From positions 6,877 through 13,334 of the forward strand of contig PNBM01000007.1 in assembly GCA_003135995.1 (NCBI GenBank): a stretch of DNA of 6,458 nt, given 5' to 3'. The DNA comes from Ignavibacteriota bacterium. Lineage in GTDB: Bacteria > Bacteroidota > Ignavibacteria > Tepidaquicellales > Tepidaquicellaceae. The notes beneath the pieces are model-generated. The model searched no databases, had not been told where the DNA came from, and saw only the letters and a list, made by a program, of their open reading frames with translations. The position numbers and the translations under genes were made by a program. This document shows, piece by piece, positions 1 to 4,912 of the stretch (position 1 is its first letter; each line of letters starts with the position of its first letter).

Positions 1-739
1 GTATAAGCTCATTGCTTAGTGGAATATATCTTAATTTGTTATTTTTGGGACTACCCAAGTATCCTCTACTAACAGATTTGCTGACTGTTAAAACATTTTT
101 TTCAAAATTCACGTCACTATAGGTTAAGGCAATAAGTTCGCCAAAGCGAAGACCAGTATGCAGATCAAATAAGATCATATCTCTTAAAAATCCATCATCC
201 GCTTGAGCTAATAAGTTTTTGCTTTCTTCAATACTCAGGAAGTCAAACTTTTGTGGAGCTACTTTTAAGTGTTTAATCTTTGGTCGTTTTTCTAGAAGCC
301 CCCACTCTTCAGCCGTACTTAAACTTTTACTCAAGACGCAAAGTTGATTATTAATATATTTATTACTTAATCCTTGCTTTTGTCTTTCAGCTTTAAATTT
401 TTCGATTTCATAGCTAGTAATTTTATCAAGATTTAGTTTACCAAAGAATGGAATAAGATAAACATCTAAAATAGAACGCTTACCTCTTATTTCAGACAAC
501 TTATTGTTAATCTTAACATAACGTTCAAACCACTCTTCAGCGAAGTTTCTAAATAAAATAATTTTCTTTTTATCTTCTTGTACACCATCAATTGGTTCAC
601 CACGAGCCAATCTTTGCCTTATTAGTGATTCATAGGCTTTAGCTCCGGCATAGGTATTGTCAGGGCTTGCCTTAGAATATCTTTTATGACTAATCATAAA
701 CCTTACCCAGTATTTATTATTTCTTTTATATACACTCAT
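1..739 (-). CDS. Tyrosine recombinase (phage-type integrase), C-terminus off window
   Basis: This is a site-specific recombinase that would integrate and excise a mobile element by strand exchange between att sites. The 246 residues visible include an N-terminal arm-type DNA-binding segment (about 1-45, starting MSVYKRNNKYWVRF), a SAM-like core-binding domain (about 61-145), and the beginning of the catalytic domain. The first catalytic Arg is R198 in HTGLRFGEL, with E201 after it. The beta-hairpin Lys is probably K232 in GSPKNNKLRYIPLS. The HxxR box, the second His and the nucleophilic Tyr lie beyond the left edge, so activity cannot be judged. The ATG (737-739) starts one base after the stop of the upstream excisionase-like gene and has no Shine-Dalgarno, which suggests translational coupling. 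The family call is firm; element type and target site cannot be told. Confidence 0.93.
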   Translation of the reverse strand, partial: MSVYKRNNKYWVRFMISHKRYSKASPDNTYAGAKAYESLIRQRLARGEPIDGVQEDKKKIILFRNFAEEWFERYVKINNKLSEIRGKRSILDVYLIPFFGKLNLDKITSYEIEKFKAERQKQGLSNKYINNQLCVLSKSLSTAEEWGLLEKRPKIKHLKVAPQKFDFLSIEESKNLLAQADDGFLRDMILFDLHTGLRFGELIALTYSDVNFEKNVLTVSKSVSRGYLGSPKNNKLRYIPLSNELI

Positions 740-740
740 A

Positions 741-956
741 TTAATATTTCATAGCTTCGAAATGAGACATTTCTAAATAATTGATAATATCTTCTTTTTT
801 AAATCTCAAATTTCCACCTATCTTGTAAAATGGTATCTGTCTTTTTTCTATTAGCCTATAAACAGATGGTCTAGATATATTTAAAAGATTTGCCATTTCA
901 TTAGGCTTTAGAAATTTTTTATCTATTATCTTGTCCCAGTTCGAATTACTGTTCAT
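741..956 (-). CDS. Excisionase-like helix-turn-helix protein (MerR-type/HTH_17)
   Basis: This 71-residue protein has the compact winged-helix pattern of the excisionase-family DNA-binding proteins. FLKPNEMANLLNISRPSVYR (residues 15-34) forms the helix-turn-helix, followed by the wing IPFYKIGGNLRFKKEDI and a C-terminal helix. In known int/xis modules such proteins bend att DNA and bias the integrase toward excision, or act as small repressors. It lies immediately upstream of the integrase with a one-base gap, so the two form one operon. No Shine-Dalgarno precedes the ATG at 954-956; the 16 bases upstream end CCCCTTAACAATAAA. A 40-base imperfect palindrome begins 17 bases upstream and could be its operator or a leader hairpin. 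DNA binding is well supported; the excisionase role is inferred from position. Confidence 0.88.
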   Translation of the reverse strand: MNSNSNWDKIIDKKFLKPNEMANLLNISRPSVYRLIEKRQIPFYKIGGNLRFKKEDIINYLEMSHFEAMKY

Positions 957-972
957 TTTATTGTTAAGGGGC

Positions 973-1012
973 GATATAGAATAAGATCATAACTGACCTT
1001 AATGGCTATATC
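973..1012 (-). promoter_or_regulatory. 40-base imperfect palindrome upstream of the excisionase-integrase operon
   Basis: On the minus strand GATATAG, CC, ATTAAGGTCA, loop GTTA, TGATCTTATT, CTATATC fold into a hairpin of about 17 pairs with a two-base bulge. One mismatched position is a G-U pair in the minus-strand RNA. It sits 17 bases before the ATG of the HTH gene. It may be a two-fold operator for that HTH protein or a 5'-leader hairpin. Confidence 0.5.
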
Positions 1013-1014
1013 AC

Positions 1015-1044
1015 ATCCTATCATTAAGTATTAAAGTTAATCAA
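1015..1044 (-). promoter_or_regulatory. Weak candidate promoter for the excisionase-integrase operon
   Basis: On the minus strand TTGATT (1039-1044) is separated by 18 bases from TAGGAT (1015-1020). These match the sigma-70-type consensus boxes at four positions each. Initiation would fall near 1008, at the start of the palindrome. It overlaps the end of the preceding terminator hairpin. The match is modest in AT-rich DNA. Confidence 0.25.
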
Positions 1045-1077
1045 ATGCCCCCTAAAGTTATCCTTAGGAGGCATTTG
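1042..1077 (-). terminator. Hairpin terminator after the DUF5659-like gene
   Basis: Arms 1042-1055 and 1064-1077 form a 14-bp stem with an 8-base loop, starting 7 bases past the stop of the DUF5659-like gene. The one mismatch on the plus strand becomes a G-U pair in the minus-strand RNA, so the structure suits leftward transcription. The tail after the stem is not a strong U-run, so termination may be partial and allow some readthrough into the excisionase-integrase operon. Confidence 0.6.
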
Positions 1078-1084
1078 TGAATAT

Positions 1085-1357
1085 TTAAACTATTACCGAA
1101 TACAATCGGTTTTTAAGCATTTTTTGGTTATCAAGTAATGACCGGGCAGGTAATATTAATTTATTGTCCCAGTATTCTTGAACCATTTTATCTAAATGTT
1201 CATCGCGGCGAAAAATAAATTTACTTTTCTTTGGATTAAACTTGTCTACGTCCCATAAATCATAGCCAAGTGTAAACAAAGCTGCCGCCATACCTATATC
1301 ATAGGTTATAAATTTATTGCTCTCATCGAGATCCTCATTTTTCTTTTTTATAATCAT
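1085..1357 (-). CDS. DUF5659-like small protein
   Basis: This is a 90-residue protein of unknown function. Residues 16-86 look like the DUF5659 domain as I recall it: FITYDIGMAAALFTLGYDLW, then KSKFIFRRDEHLDKMVQEYW, then NKLILPARSLLDNQKMLKNR. The domain is rich in aromatic and charged residues, with no signal peptide or membrane span, so it is probably cytoplasmic. Basic residues in FRRDEHLDK and LLDNQKMLKNR could contact nucleic acid, but no catalytic motif is seen. I associate the domain with mobile elements and uncultured bacteria, which fits this setting between a winged-helix protein and an int/xis module. The ATG at 1355-1357 lacks a Shine-Dalgarno (upstream AATTCTAATCTTT). ATTAG-type repeats lie immediately upstream and a hairpin terminator follows. 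The domain call is from memory. Confidence 0.8.
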   Translation of the reverse strand: MIIKKKNEDLDESNKFITYDIGMAAALFTLGYDLWDVDKFNPKKSKFIFRRDEHLDKMVQEYWDNKLILPARSLLDNQKMLKNRLYSVIV

Positions 1358-1360
1358 AAA

Positions 1361-1416
1361 GATTAGAATTAGATTTATTAATTTATCTAATCGATTAGTT
1401 AACCAAAGCTTCTAAT
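1361..1416 (-). promoter_or_regulatory. ATTAG repeat cluster and palindromes upstream of the DUF5659-like gene
   Basis: Five copies of ATTAG or its complement fall within 56 bases: 1362-1366, 1368-1372, 1387-1391, 1394-1398 and 1412-1416. They build a perfect 12-bp palindrome CTAATCGATTAG (1387-1398) and a 24-base inverted repeat ATTAGAT-N10-ATCTAAT (1368-1391). The cluster lies just before the start codon at 1357, where an operator would be expected. AT-rich composition makes chance repeats likelier, so this is tentative. Confidence 0.35.
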
Positions 1417-1443
1417 TGTAAATGGCGAATTTCACTTTATTAT

Positions 1444-1480
1444 TTTAAAATAAAAAAATCCCCTGAAAATTAGGGGATTT
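1444..1480 (-). terminator. Intrinsic terminator after the 410-residue gene
   Basis: Arms AAATCCCCT (1456-1464) and AGGGGATTT (1472-1480) form a perfect 9-bp stem with a 7-base loop. Reading leftward, the stem is followed by TTTTTTTATTTT, a strong U-run, so it ends minus-strand transcription. It lies 40 bases beyond the stop of the 1520-2752 gene and separates it from the DUF5659-like gene. Confidence 0.85.
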
Positions 1481-1519
1481 CATTAATTATTTTTTAAAAT
1501 GAATTTCGCTAGTAATTAC

Positions 1520-2752
1520 TTACAGCCTTAACGCTTCATTTAAATATTCCTGAATACCGAGCGGATCAGTTTCTTCTTCTATTATGTTTGGTCTTGTATC
1601 TTTATCAAACGGGGGAATCAGGAGTAATTTTATTTTATATGAATTACCTGCTTTTTCCGGACATGAATGGTAAGGATAAAAGGGGTCATAATCTATTGAG
1701 AAATAATTTCTTAAAGTTTCTGTTAAGGCTTGTTTTTGCTTCTTATACTTGTCTTTAGCTTCCGGGTCTCTAATGGTAATCTCTCCCTGGTACTGAGCTA
1801 AAACTTTCATAAATAACCATTGTTCACTGGGTTCAGGTACTTTGCCTTTGCCAATCATTCCCAATTCTTTATAACTTGCTCTATGTTTAAGTCTTTTAAC
1901 ATGAATCTCTACATTTTCATTATCTAAAAATTTTATGATGACATTATTCCAATGAGTACCAGCGGGGATTTTGAAAGGGAATTTGGGTTCAGTCTTTTCT
2001 AATTCTTTTGTCTTAAGTGCTTTAAGACCTTCATTTAGTCCTGAGACAACAATCTCTCCAGTAATAGGCAATGGCTCTTTTTTATTTTGCTTTATTTGTT
2101 CTATATTTTCCTTAATTTCTTGTACCTGCTTTTTAAAATCAATATTTCTGATTTTCTTATTCTTATTGTAGTTAAAGTTTTTTCTATAAATTTCCTTTCT
2201 ATTTAATTTATTTTGTTTATCAGCCCCCACTGATTCATAAATTAACTTTCTTAACATTTTTAAAATTAAGACCAAATATCGATAGTCTTTATAGTTAATA
2301 GTACTGGCTTTAAGAAAGTGCCTTAAAAGTATTTCCAATCGCTTTATTTCCTGGTTTAAATAATATGAGGGAAAAATTAGCTTATAATTATTCGGATTTT
2401 CAGATACATTATTTTCTATTTCCGGACTTTTTTGACTATTATGATCAAAATAATTTTGTTGAGATAATTCAAATTCCACATATATTTCATTAAATTCTGG
2501 CTGTATGATATCTAAATAAACTATTATGCGAAAATCACTTTTTATTTGTCTACGGTATATATGAATAACATTAGCTTCTGCAAGGTCTTTTAAAATATTA
2601 CATTCTTCTTGTGAAGATGAAAAATTATTTTTTATTGGAAACAAATAGATTTCATATTGGATAGGATAATTAGTATCATATAAAGCGCAATATCTTTTAA
2701 TCTTTTTAAGTACACTCCAAGTTCTTTGATTAAAGTCTTCCCTAAGCTTCAT
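1520..2752 (-). CDS. Uncharacterised protein with probable C-terminal winged-helix domain
   Basis: I do not recognise a named family for this 410-residue protein. Residues 1-100 look like a small alpha/beta domain (helical start, then strands such as FRIIVYLDIIQPEF and IYVEFEL). Residues 128-175 are helical, residues 180-225 are Lys/Asn-rich with a short coiled-coil stretch (FKKQVQEIKENIEQIKQNKK), and residues 258-382 form a separate domain. That last part reads as a winged helix: strand WNNVIIKFLDNENVEIHVK, helices ASYKELGMIGK and EQWLFMKVLAQYQGEI, a basic helix DKYKKQKQALTETLRNYF, then a closing strand YKIKLLLIPPF. It ends in an acidic tail. There is no signal peptide or membrane span. The ATG at 2750-2752 has no clear Shine-Dalgarno. 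A DNA-binding or regulatory role in the element is inference only. Confidence 0.82.
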   Translation of the reverse strand: MKLREDFNQRTWSVLKKIKRYCALYDTNYPIQYEIYLFPIKNNFSSSQEECNILKDLAEANVIHIYRRQIKSDFRIIVYLDIIQPEFNEIYVEFELSQQNYFDHNSQKSPEIENNVSENPNNYKLIFPSYYLNQEIKRLEILLRHFLKASTINYKDYRYLVLILKMLRKLIYESVGADKQNKLNRKEIYRKNFNYNKNKKIRNIDFKKQVQEIKENIEQIKQNKKEPLPITGEIVVSGLNEGLKALKTKELEKTEPKFPFKIPAGTHWNNVIIKFLDNENVEIHVKRLKHRASYKELGMIGKGKVPEPSEQWLFMKVLAQYQGEITIRDPEAKDKYKKQKQALTETLRNYFSIDYDPFYPYHSCPEKAGNSYKIKLLLIPPFDKDTRPNIIEEETDPLGIQEYLNEALRL

Positions 2753-2804
2753 AGATGTTTTTTCTTTTATTTTAGCAAAAAATTCATATTAGTGCATTAA
2801 AATT

Positions 2805-2832
2805 TTTAAAAATAATCGGACTATGCTATACT
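2805..2832 (+). promoter_or_regulatory. Extended -10 promoter, plus strand
   Basis: TGCTATACT (2824-2832) is a very good extended -10 element (TGn followed by TATACT). A weak -35, TTTAAA, sits at 2805-2810 with 16 bases between the boxes. Initiation is expected near 2839. It fires away from the 1520-2752 gene toward the terminator at 2861-2899 and the small basic-protein gene. Confidence 0.55.
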
Positions 2833-2838
2833 AATAGT

Positions 2839-2899
2839 GTAGTTCTTTTTTGTTCAGTTAAAAGCCCGAAATTACGCAATGATTTCGGGTTTATTTTTT
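2839..2899 (+). ncRNA. Candidate small RNA or attenuated leader of about 60 nt
   Basis: The stretch is bracketed by an extended -10 promoter and a strong intrinsic terminator, with no open reading frame of note between them. The product would be about 60 nt, with a U-rich 5' part (AGTTCTTTTTTGTTCAG) and the terminator hairpin as its 3' end. It could be an independent small RNA, or the prematurely terminated leader of the basic-protein gene that starts 125 bases further on. No known RNA family is recognised. Confidence 0.35.
2861..2899 (+). terminator. Intrinsic terminator
   Basis: Arms CCCGAAAT (2865-2872) and ATTTCGGG (2882-2889) form a perfect 8-bp stem with a 9-base loop, extended by AAA/TTT pairs outside a bulged G. 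TTTATTTTTT follows at 2890-2899, so the terminator is strong for plus-strand transcription. Confidence 0.85.
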
Positions 2900-2985
2900 A
2901 TACCGGAGAATTTAGAGAAGATAATCCCTTTTATTCTTTTAGATTCCCATCTGGTTTAATGTACCTTAAAAACACTATAAGTAAT

Positions 2986-3026
2986 TTTGAGTAACCTTAA
3001 AATTAAAAGAAAGGAATACTCAAATG
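2986..3026 (+). promoter_or_regulatory. Hairpin sequestering the ribosome binding site of the small basic-protein gene
   Basis: TTTGAGTA (2986-2993) pairs perfectly with TACTCAAA (3017-3024). Inside, CCTT (2995-2998) pairs with AAGG (3011-3014), which is the core of the Shine-Dalgarno sequence. The loop is 12 A-rich bases. The last pair uses the A of the ATG, so both the ribosome binding site and the start codon edge are buried. A possible -10 box, TATAAG (2976-2981), would start a transcript almost exactly at the hairpin. No aptamer domain is recognised upstream. Confidence 0.6.
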
Positions 3027-3194
3027 GGAAAATGGTTCAATGAATTCAAGAAACAAGGTAGTGGATTCGGAAGAGAATTCAAAAGACAGGGTAAAATTAT
3101 GCTGTTCGGAAAAACTAACAGCCATAAGTCTAAAAGTAGACACCACCCTAAATGTTCCAGTACTCACCGTAGATTTTGTGGCGGAAAGAGATAG
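3024..3194 (+). CDS. Small, highly basic 56-residue protein
   Basis: This frame gives 56 residues with about 16 Lys/Arg, 4 His and only 2 acidic residues. The N-terminal half carries a near-repeat, EFKKQG (7-12) and EFKRQG (18-23), around SGFGR, and can form an amphipathic basic helix. The C-terminal half is a Lys/Arg/His/Ser-rich tail with two Cys (C44, C52) ending CGGKR. There is no signal peptide or hydrophobic span. The ATG at 3024-3026 follows AAAGGA at an 8-base spacing, and a terminator lies just past the TAG. This layout supports a real gene although it is short. I recognise no family. Binding to nucleic acid or membranes is plausible from charge alone and is inference. Another open frame over 3040-3222 lacks these signals. 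Confidence 0.7.
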   Translation: MGKWFNEFKKQGSGFGREFKRQGKIMLFGKTNSHKSKSRHHPKCSSTHRRFCGGKR

Positions 3195-3200
3195 TAAACA

Positions 3201-3235
3201 AAAAAGCCCGCCCCAATATTAAAGGGCAGGGCTTT
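3201..3235. terminator. Terminator between convergent genes
   Basis: Left arm AAAGCCCGCCC (3203-3213) and right arm GGGCAGGGCTTT (3224-3235) pair over 11 bp with a single bulge and a 10-base loop. Read leftward it is followed by TTTTTTGTTT, so it strongly terminates the HTH gene ending at 3239. Rightward it has only a short T-run but still follows the basic-protein gene by a few bases, so it probably serves both. Confidence 0.85.
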
Positions 3236-3238
3236 GCA

Positions 3239-3466
3239 TTATTTCATCAGCCCGTGCTTGTCACGGGTTTGATGATTAATTAAAGCTGTCTTGTTAGGTC
3301 TTGTTGCAAGTTTTTTTAGACCATTAAGTAATTCTTCCTCATCAAAGAAATGCATCCCGCCGAGATTAAAATAGCCTGGAATTAAACCAAGTTTTTTATA
3401 GACGGTCTTAATAGAAATATTGAGAAGAGATGCTACTTCCTTGACGGAAAGGTAACGGGTTGCCAT
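3239..3466 (-). CDS. Excisionase-like helix-turn-helix protein
   Basis: This 75-residue protein is a second member of the small HTH_17/excisionase type. YLSVKEVASLLNISIKTVYK (5-24) is the helix-turn-helix and YFNLGGMHFFDEEELLNGLK the wing and following helix. Residues 54-75 are a basic tail (ATRPNKTALINHQTRDKHGL). It is clearly distinct from the 741-956 protein, with only pattern-level similarity. The ATG at 3464-3466 has a strong Shine-Dalgarno, AGGAGT, at a 6-base spacing. It is divergent from the integrase at 3618 across a 151-base gap, so it could bind that gap and control integrase expression, or direct excision. DNA binding is well supported; the precise role is inferred. Confidence 0.87.
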   Translation of the reverse strand: MATRYLSVKEVASLLNISIKTVYKKLGLIPGYFNLGGMHFFDEEELLNGLKKLATRPNKTALINHQTRDKHGLMK

Positions 3467-3617
3467 AAGATTACTCCTATAGTACCCAACTCACCTTTAA
3501 ATTTACTTAGTCTCAAAATCCCAACAAACCACTAAAAAAAGACGCTTCATTTTTACCGCAATTGAATTTAGAATTTTAAAATAAAAGAATAAACATAAAT
3601 CAGAAAGGAGTCCAATT
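3467..3617. promoter_or_regulatory. Divergent control region between HTH protein and integrase
   Basis: This 151-base AT-rich gap must contain the promoters of both flanking genes. A plus-strand candidate is TTGAAT near 3563 followed by a TAAAAT-rich stretch ending about 3592, but spacing is poor and I do not commit to it. Both genes have good ribosome binding sites: AGGAGT for the leftward gene and AAAGGAG for the rightward one. A 10-bp palindrome, ATTTTAAAAT, is the only symmetry seen. No att-like or integrase-type repeat is found here. Confidence 0.4.
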
Positions 3618-4580
3618 ATGGCACAATATCAACGAAAACTTAAAAAGGGTAATCGCTGGTGGTTTAAATTTTCATTTCAAAACCAACTCTATTTCTCTAA
3701 TGCTATCTATTTATCAAAAACTGAAGCTAAAAAGGCAGAATATGAAAAATATGAAGAAGTATCCAACCAAGCCCGAAACCCTTCTGAGAAGCCTGTTTTA
3801 AGCCTTTTAGAAGCTATTAACGAAAGGTTAGACCTTTTAAAAGCAAAGAAAAGTGAGAAGTATTATAAAGAAAATAAAACATACTATTCCGAATTATTGA
3901 AAACCATAGGTAATGTACCCATAAAATCAATTACTCGAAAAGATATAAATGATTTTCTTTTTAAGGCTTCTTTAAATGCCAAAGAAAAGAGAAAAGATAA
4001 TTATGGTGTAAATTATATGCTCAATCTTTTTAAAGCTCTTTTTAATTATGCTATTGATAGTCATGAACTGGAAATGAGAAATCCTTGTCAAGGAATTAAA
4101 CCATTTTCAATAAAGAAAAAGTTAAAGTATATTCCAAGTGATAAAGATATAGAAGCAGTTAAAGATATTTGCGACCCTCAGCAAAAACTTTTAATAGAGT
4201 TTATATCTGAAACAGCGGCGAGAATTAATGAACCTTTAAAAGTTACCGGCAAAGATATCTTAGATGATTATGTTATTCTTTATACCAAGAAAAGCAGAAA
4301 TTCAAATGTAGTTCCGCGTAAGGTTCCACGACCTTTATGTCTAAAAGATATTAGACTTAAACCAGATGAAAGACTTTTTAGTTATTGGTCGGATACGCCT
4401 AAGTTTTTACAGAGGAAAGTTAAAACACTAAAGCAAAAAACTTGGAGTTATCATAACTTAAGACATAGAAGAGCAAGTATTTGGGCTAATGTAGAAAAAC
4501 GTCCTTTATATGAAGTTATGAGTTTATTAGGTCATTCACAATTATCAACTACACAAAAATATTTGCAGATGATTCTTTGA
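3618..4580 (+). CDS. Tyrosine recombinase (integrase), complete
   Basis: This 320-residue integrase of the lambda/XerCD superfamily has all the catalytic residues expected. These are R202 (ETAARINEP), probable beta-hairpin Lys K224 or K225 (LYTKKSRNS), H279 and R282 in YHNLRHRRAS, H306 in LLGHSQLS, and the nucleophile Y315 in TTQKYLQ. The N-terminus (1-45, KKGNRWWFKFSFQNQLYFSN) is an arm-type DNA-binding domain. Residues 60-155 are the core-binding domain, ending in the typical LFNYAIDSHELEMRNPC. Length is on the short side but intact. AAAGGAG lies 7 bases before the ATG. Tandem 11-bp repeats start at the first base after the TGA, and tRNA remnants follow within 100 bases, so this is the likely enzyme acting at that attachment region. 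It is unlike the 1-739 integrase in sequence. Confidence 0.96.
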   Translation: MAQYQRKLKKGNRWWFKFSFQNQLYFSNAIYLSKTEAKKAEYEKYEEVSNQARNPSEKPVLSLLEAINERLDLLKAKKSEKYYKENKTYYSELLKTIGNVPIKSITRKDINDFLFKASLNAKEKRKDNYGVNYMLNLFKALFNYAIDSHELEMRNPCQGIKPFSIKKKLKYIPSDKDIEAVKDICDPQQKLLIEFISETAARINEPLKVTGKDILDDYVILYTKKSRNSNVVPRKVPRPLCLKDIRLKPDERLFSYWSDTPKFLQRKVKTLKQKTWSYHNLRHRRASIWANVEKRPLYEVMSLLGHSQLSTTQKYLQMIL

Positions 4581-4602
4581 ATCGTAGCCAAATCGTAGCG
4601 AA
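4581..4602 (+). repeat. Tandem 11-bp repeat, candidate integrase arm-type sites
   Basis: ATCGTAGCCAA (4581-4591) is followed head-to-tail by ATCGTAGCGAA (4592-4602), starting at the base after the integrase stop codon. GTAGCCAAATCGTAGCGAA recurs exactly at 4825-4843. Short tandem repeats near an integrase gene and its core site are typical of arm-type binding sites; that role is inferred. Confidence 0.65.
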
Positions 4603-4621
4603 CTTTTTATTAGAAACAATA

Positions 4622-4658
4622 AGAGGATAAACCTTAATCGGCTATCCTCTTTTTATTT
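4622..4658 (+). terminator. Intrinsic terminator of the integrase gene
   Basis: AGAGGATA (4622-4629) and TATCCTCT (4643-4650) form a perfect 8-bp stem with a 13-base loop, followed by TTTTATTT. It lies 42 bases past the stop codon and ends the plus-strand integrase transcript. Confidence 0.88.
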
Positions 4659-4675
4659 ATATAATTTACACTATG

Positions 4676-4720
4676 TGGAGATAAGGAGGATCGAACTCCT
4701 GACCTTCTGAATGCCATTCA
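4676..4720 (-). pseudogene. tRNA-Ala(GGC) 3'-half remnant, candidate att core
   Basis: Read leftward the segment gives anticodon loop ATGGCAT (anticodon GGC at 34-36), stem half TCAGA, variable loop AGGTC, T arm AGGAG-TTCGATC-CTCCT with intact pairing, acceptor half TATCTCC and discriminator A. U70 in the acceptor half would give the G3-U70 pair that identifies alanine tRNAs. The D arm and the 5' acceptor are missing. Upstream of the anticodon loop the pairing strand is wrong (ATTGA instead of TCTGA), so identity ends there. TGAAT-GCC-ATTCA (4708-4720) makes inverted arms around the anticodon, as a tyrosine integrase core site does. Confidence 0.8.
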
Positions 4721-4820
4721 ATTTCTATAAAGCTTGTTTCTTTTAACTATTAGCAATTTCTATTAGTTAGCCTTTCTTTTAATTCTCTAAAAAGTAATAT
4801 TTTCTCTATAAATCATGATA

Positions 4821-4843
4821 ATCTGTAGCCAAATCGTAGCGAA
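4821..4843 (+). repeat. Second copy of the tandem 11-bp repeat
   Basis: ATCTGTAGCCAA (one extra T) followed by ATCGTAGCGAA (4833-4843). It shares 19 identical bases with the pair after the integrase stop codon, 241 bases away in the same orientation. It sits 20 bases before the tRNA-Asp remnant. Confidence 0.65.
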
Positions 4844-4862
4844 AATTATCGCAATGGTGCGT

Positions 4863-4907
4863 CTATCATTCAGGAGGTCGCGAGTTGGGGTCTCGTCGAT
4901 TCCGCAA
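4863..4907 (+). pseudogene. tRNA-Asp(GTC) 3'-half remnant, candidate att site
   Basis: Loop CTATCAT differs from an expected tRNA-Asp loop CTGTCAT only at position 34. It is followed by TCAGG, variable AGGTC, T stem GCGAG/CTCGT (paired with one G-U), acceptor half CGATTCC and G73, the aspartate discriminator, then CAA where CCA would be encoded. The T loop is TTGGGGT rather than TTCGANT, so conserved C56 and A58 are lost. The five bases before the loop (TGCGT) cannot pair with TCAGG and there is no D arm, so this is not a functional tRNA. An intrinsic terminator follows, as behind a genuine tRNA gene. Confidence 0.75.
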
Positions 4908-4912
4908 AATAT

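Larger units (their letters stand above)
1..4907. mobile_element. Putative integrative element or tandem elements, left part off-window
   Basis: Two tyrosine recombinases, two excisionase-like HTH proteins and element-type hypothetical genes lie left of a tRNA-Asp 3'-half remnant at 4863-4907. A 3' half of this orientation marks the element-to-chromosome junction of a tRNA-targeted element lying to its left. The two int/HTH modules point outward, so this may be two elements in tandem or one nested in the other: module A at 1-2752 and module B at about 2800-4907. The left boundary is not visible and the right boundary is an inference. Confidence 0.5.

Noticed and set aside
1971..2171. Plus-strand open frame of 66 codons
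   Set aside because: It lies antisense inside the 1520-2752 gene, has no ribosome binding site, and its protein is a low-complexity Phe/Ser/Leu string that mirrors the Lys/Glu-rich linker on the other strand.
2961..3002. Direct repeat GTACCTTAAAA / GTAACCTTAAAA
   Set aside because: Two short A-rich copies with an indel; the second copy is explained by the hairpin before the basic-protein gene, and no other copy supports a repeat family.
3040..3222. Plus-strand open frame of 60 codons
   Set aside because: It overlaps the 56-residue basic gene in another frame, has no Shine-Dalgarno, and runs into the following terminator. The frame starting at 3024 has the ribosome binding site and stops before the terminator.
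4578..4599. TGA read through as glycine (alternative code), extending the integrase by GIVAKS
   Set aside because: The integrase is already complete past its catalytic Tyr, TGA is not used inside any gene here, and the added bases are part of a DNA repeat.
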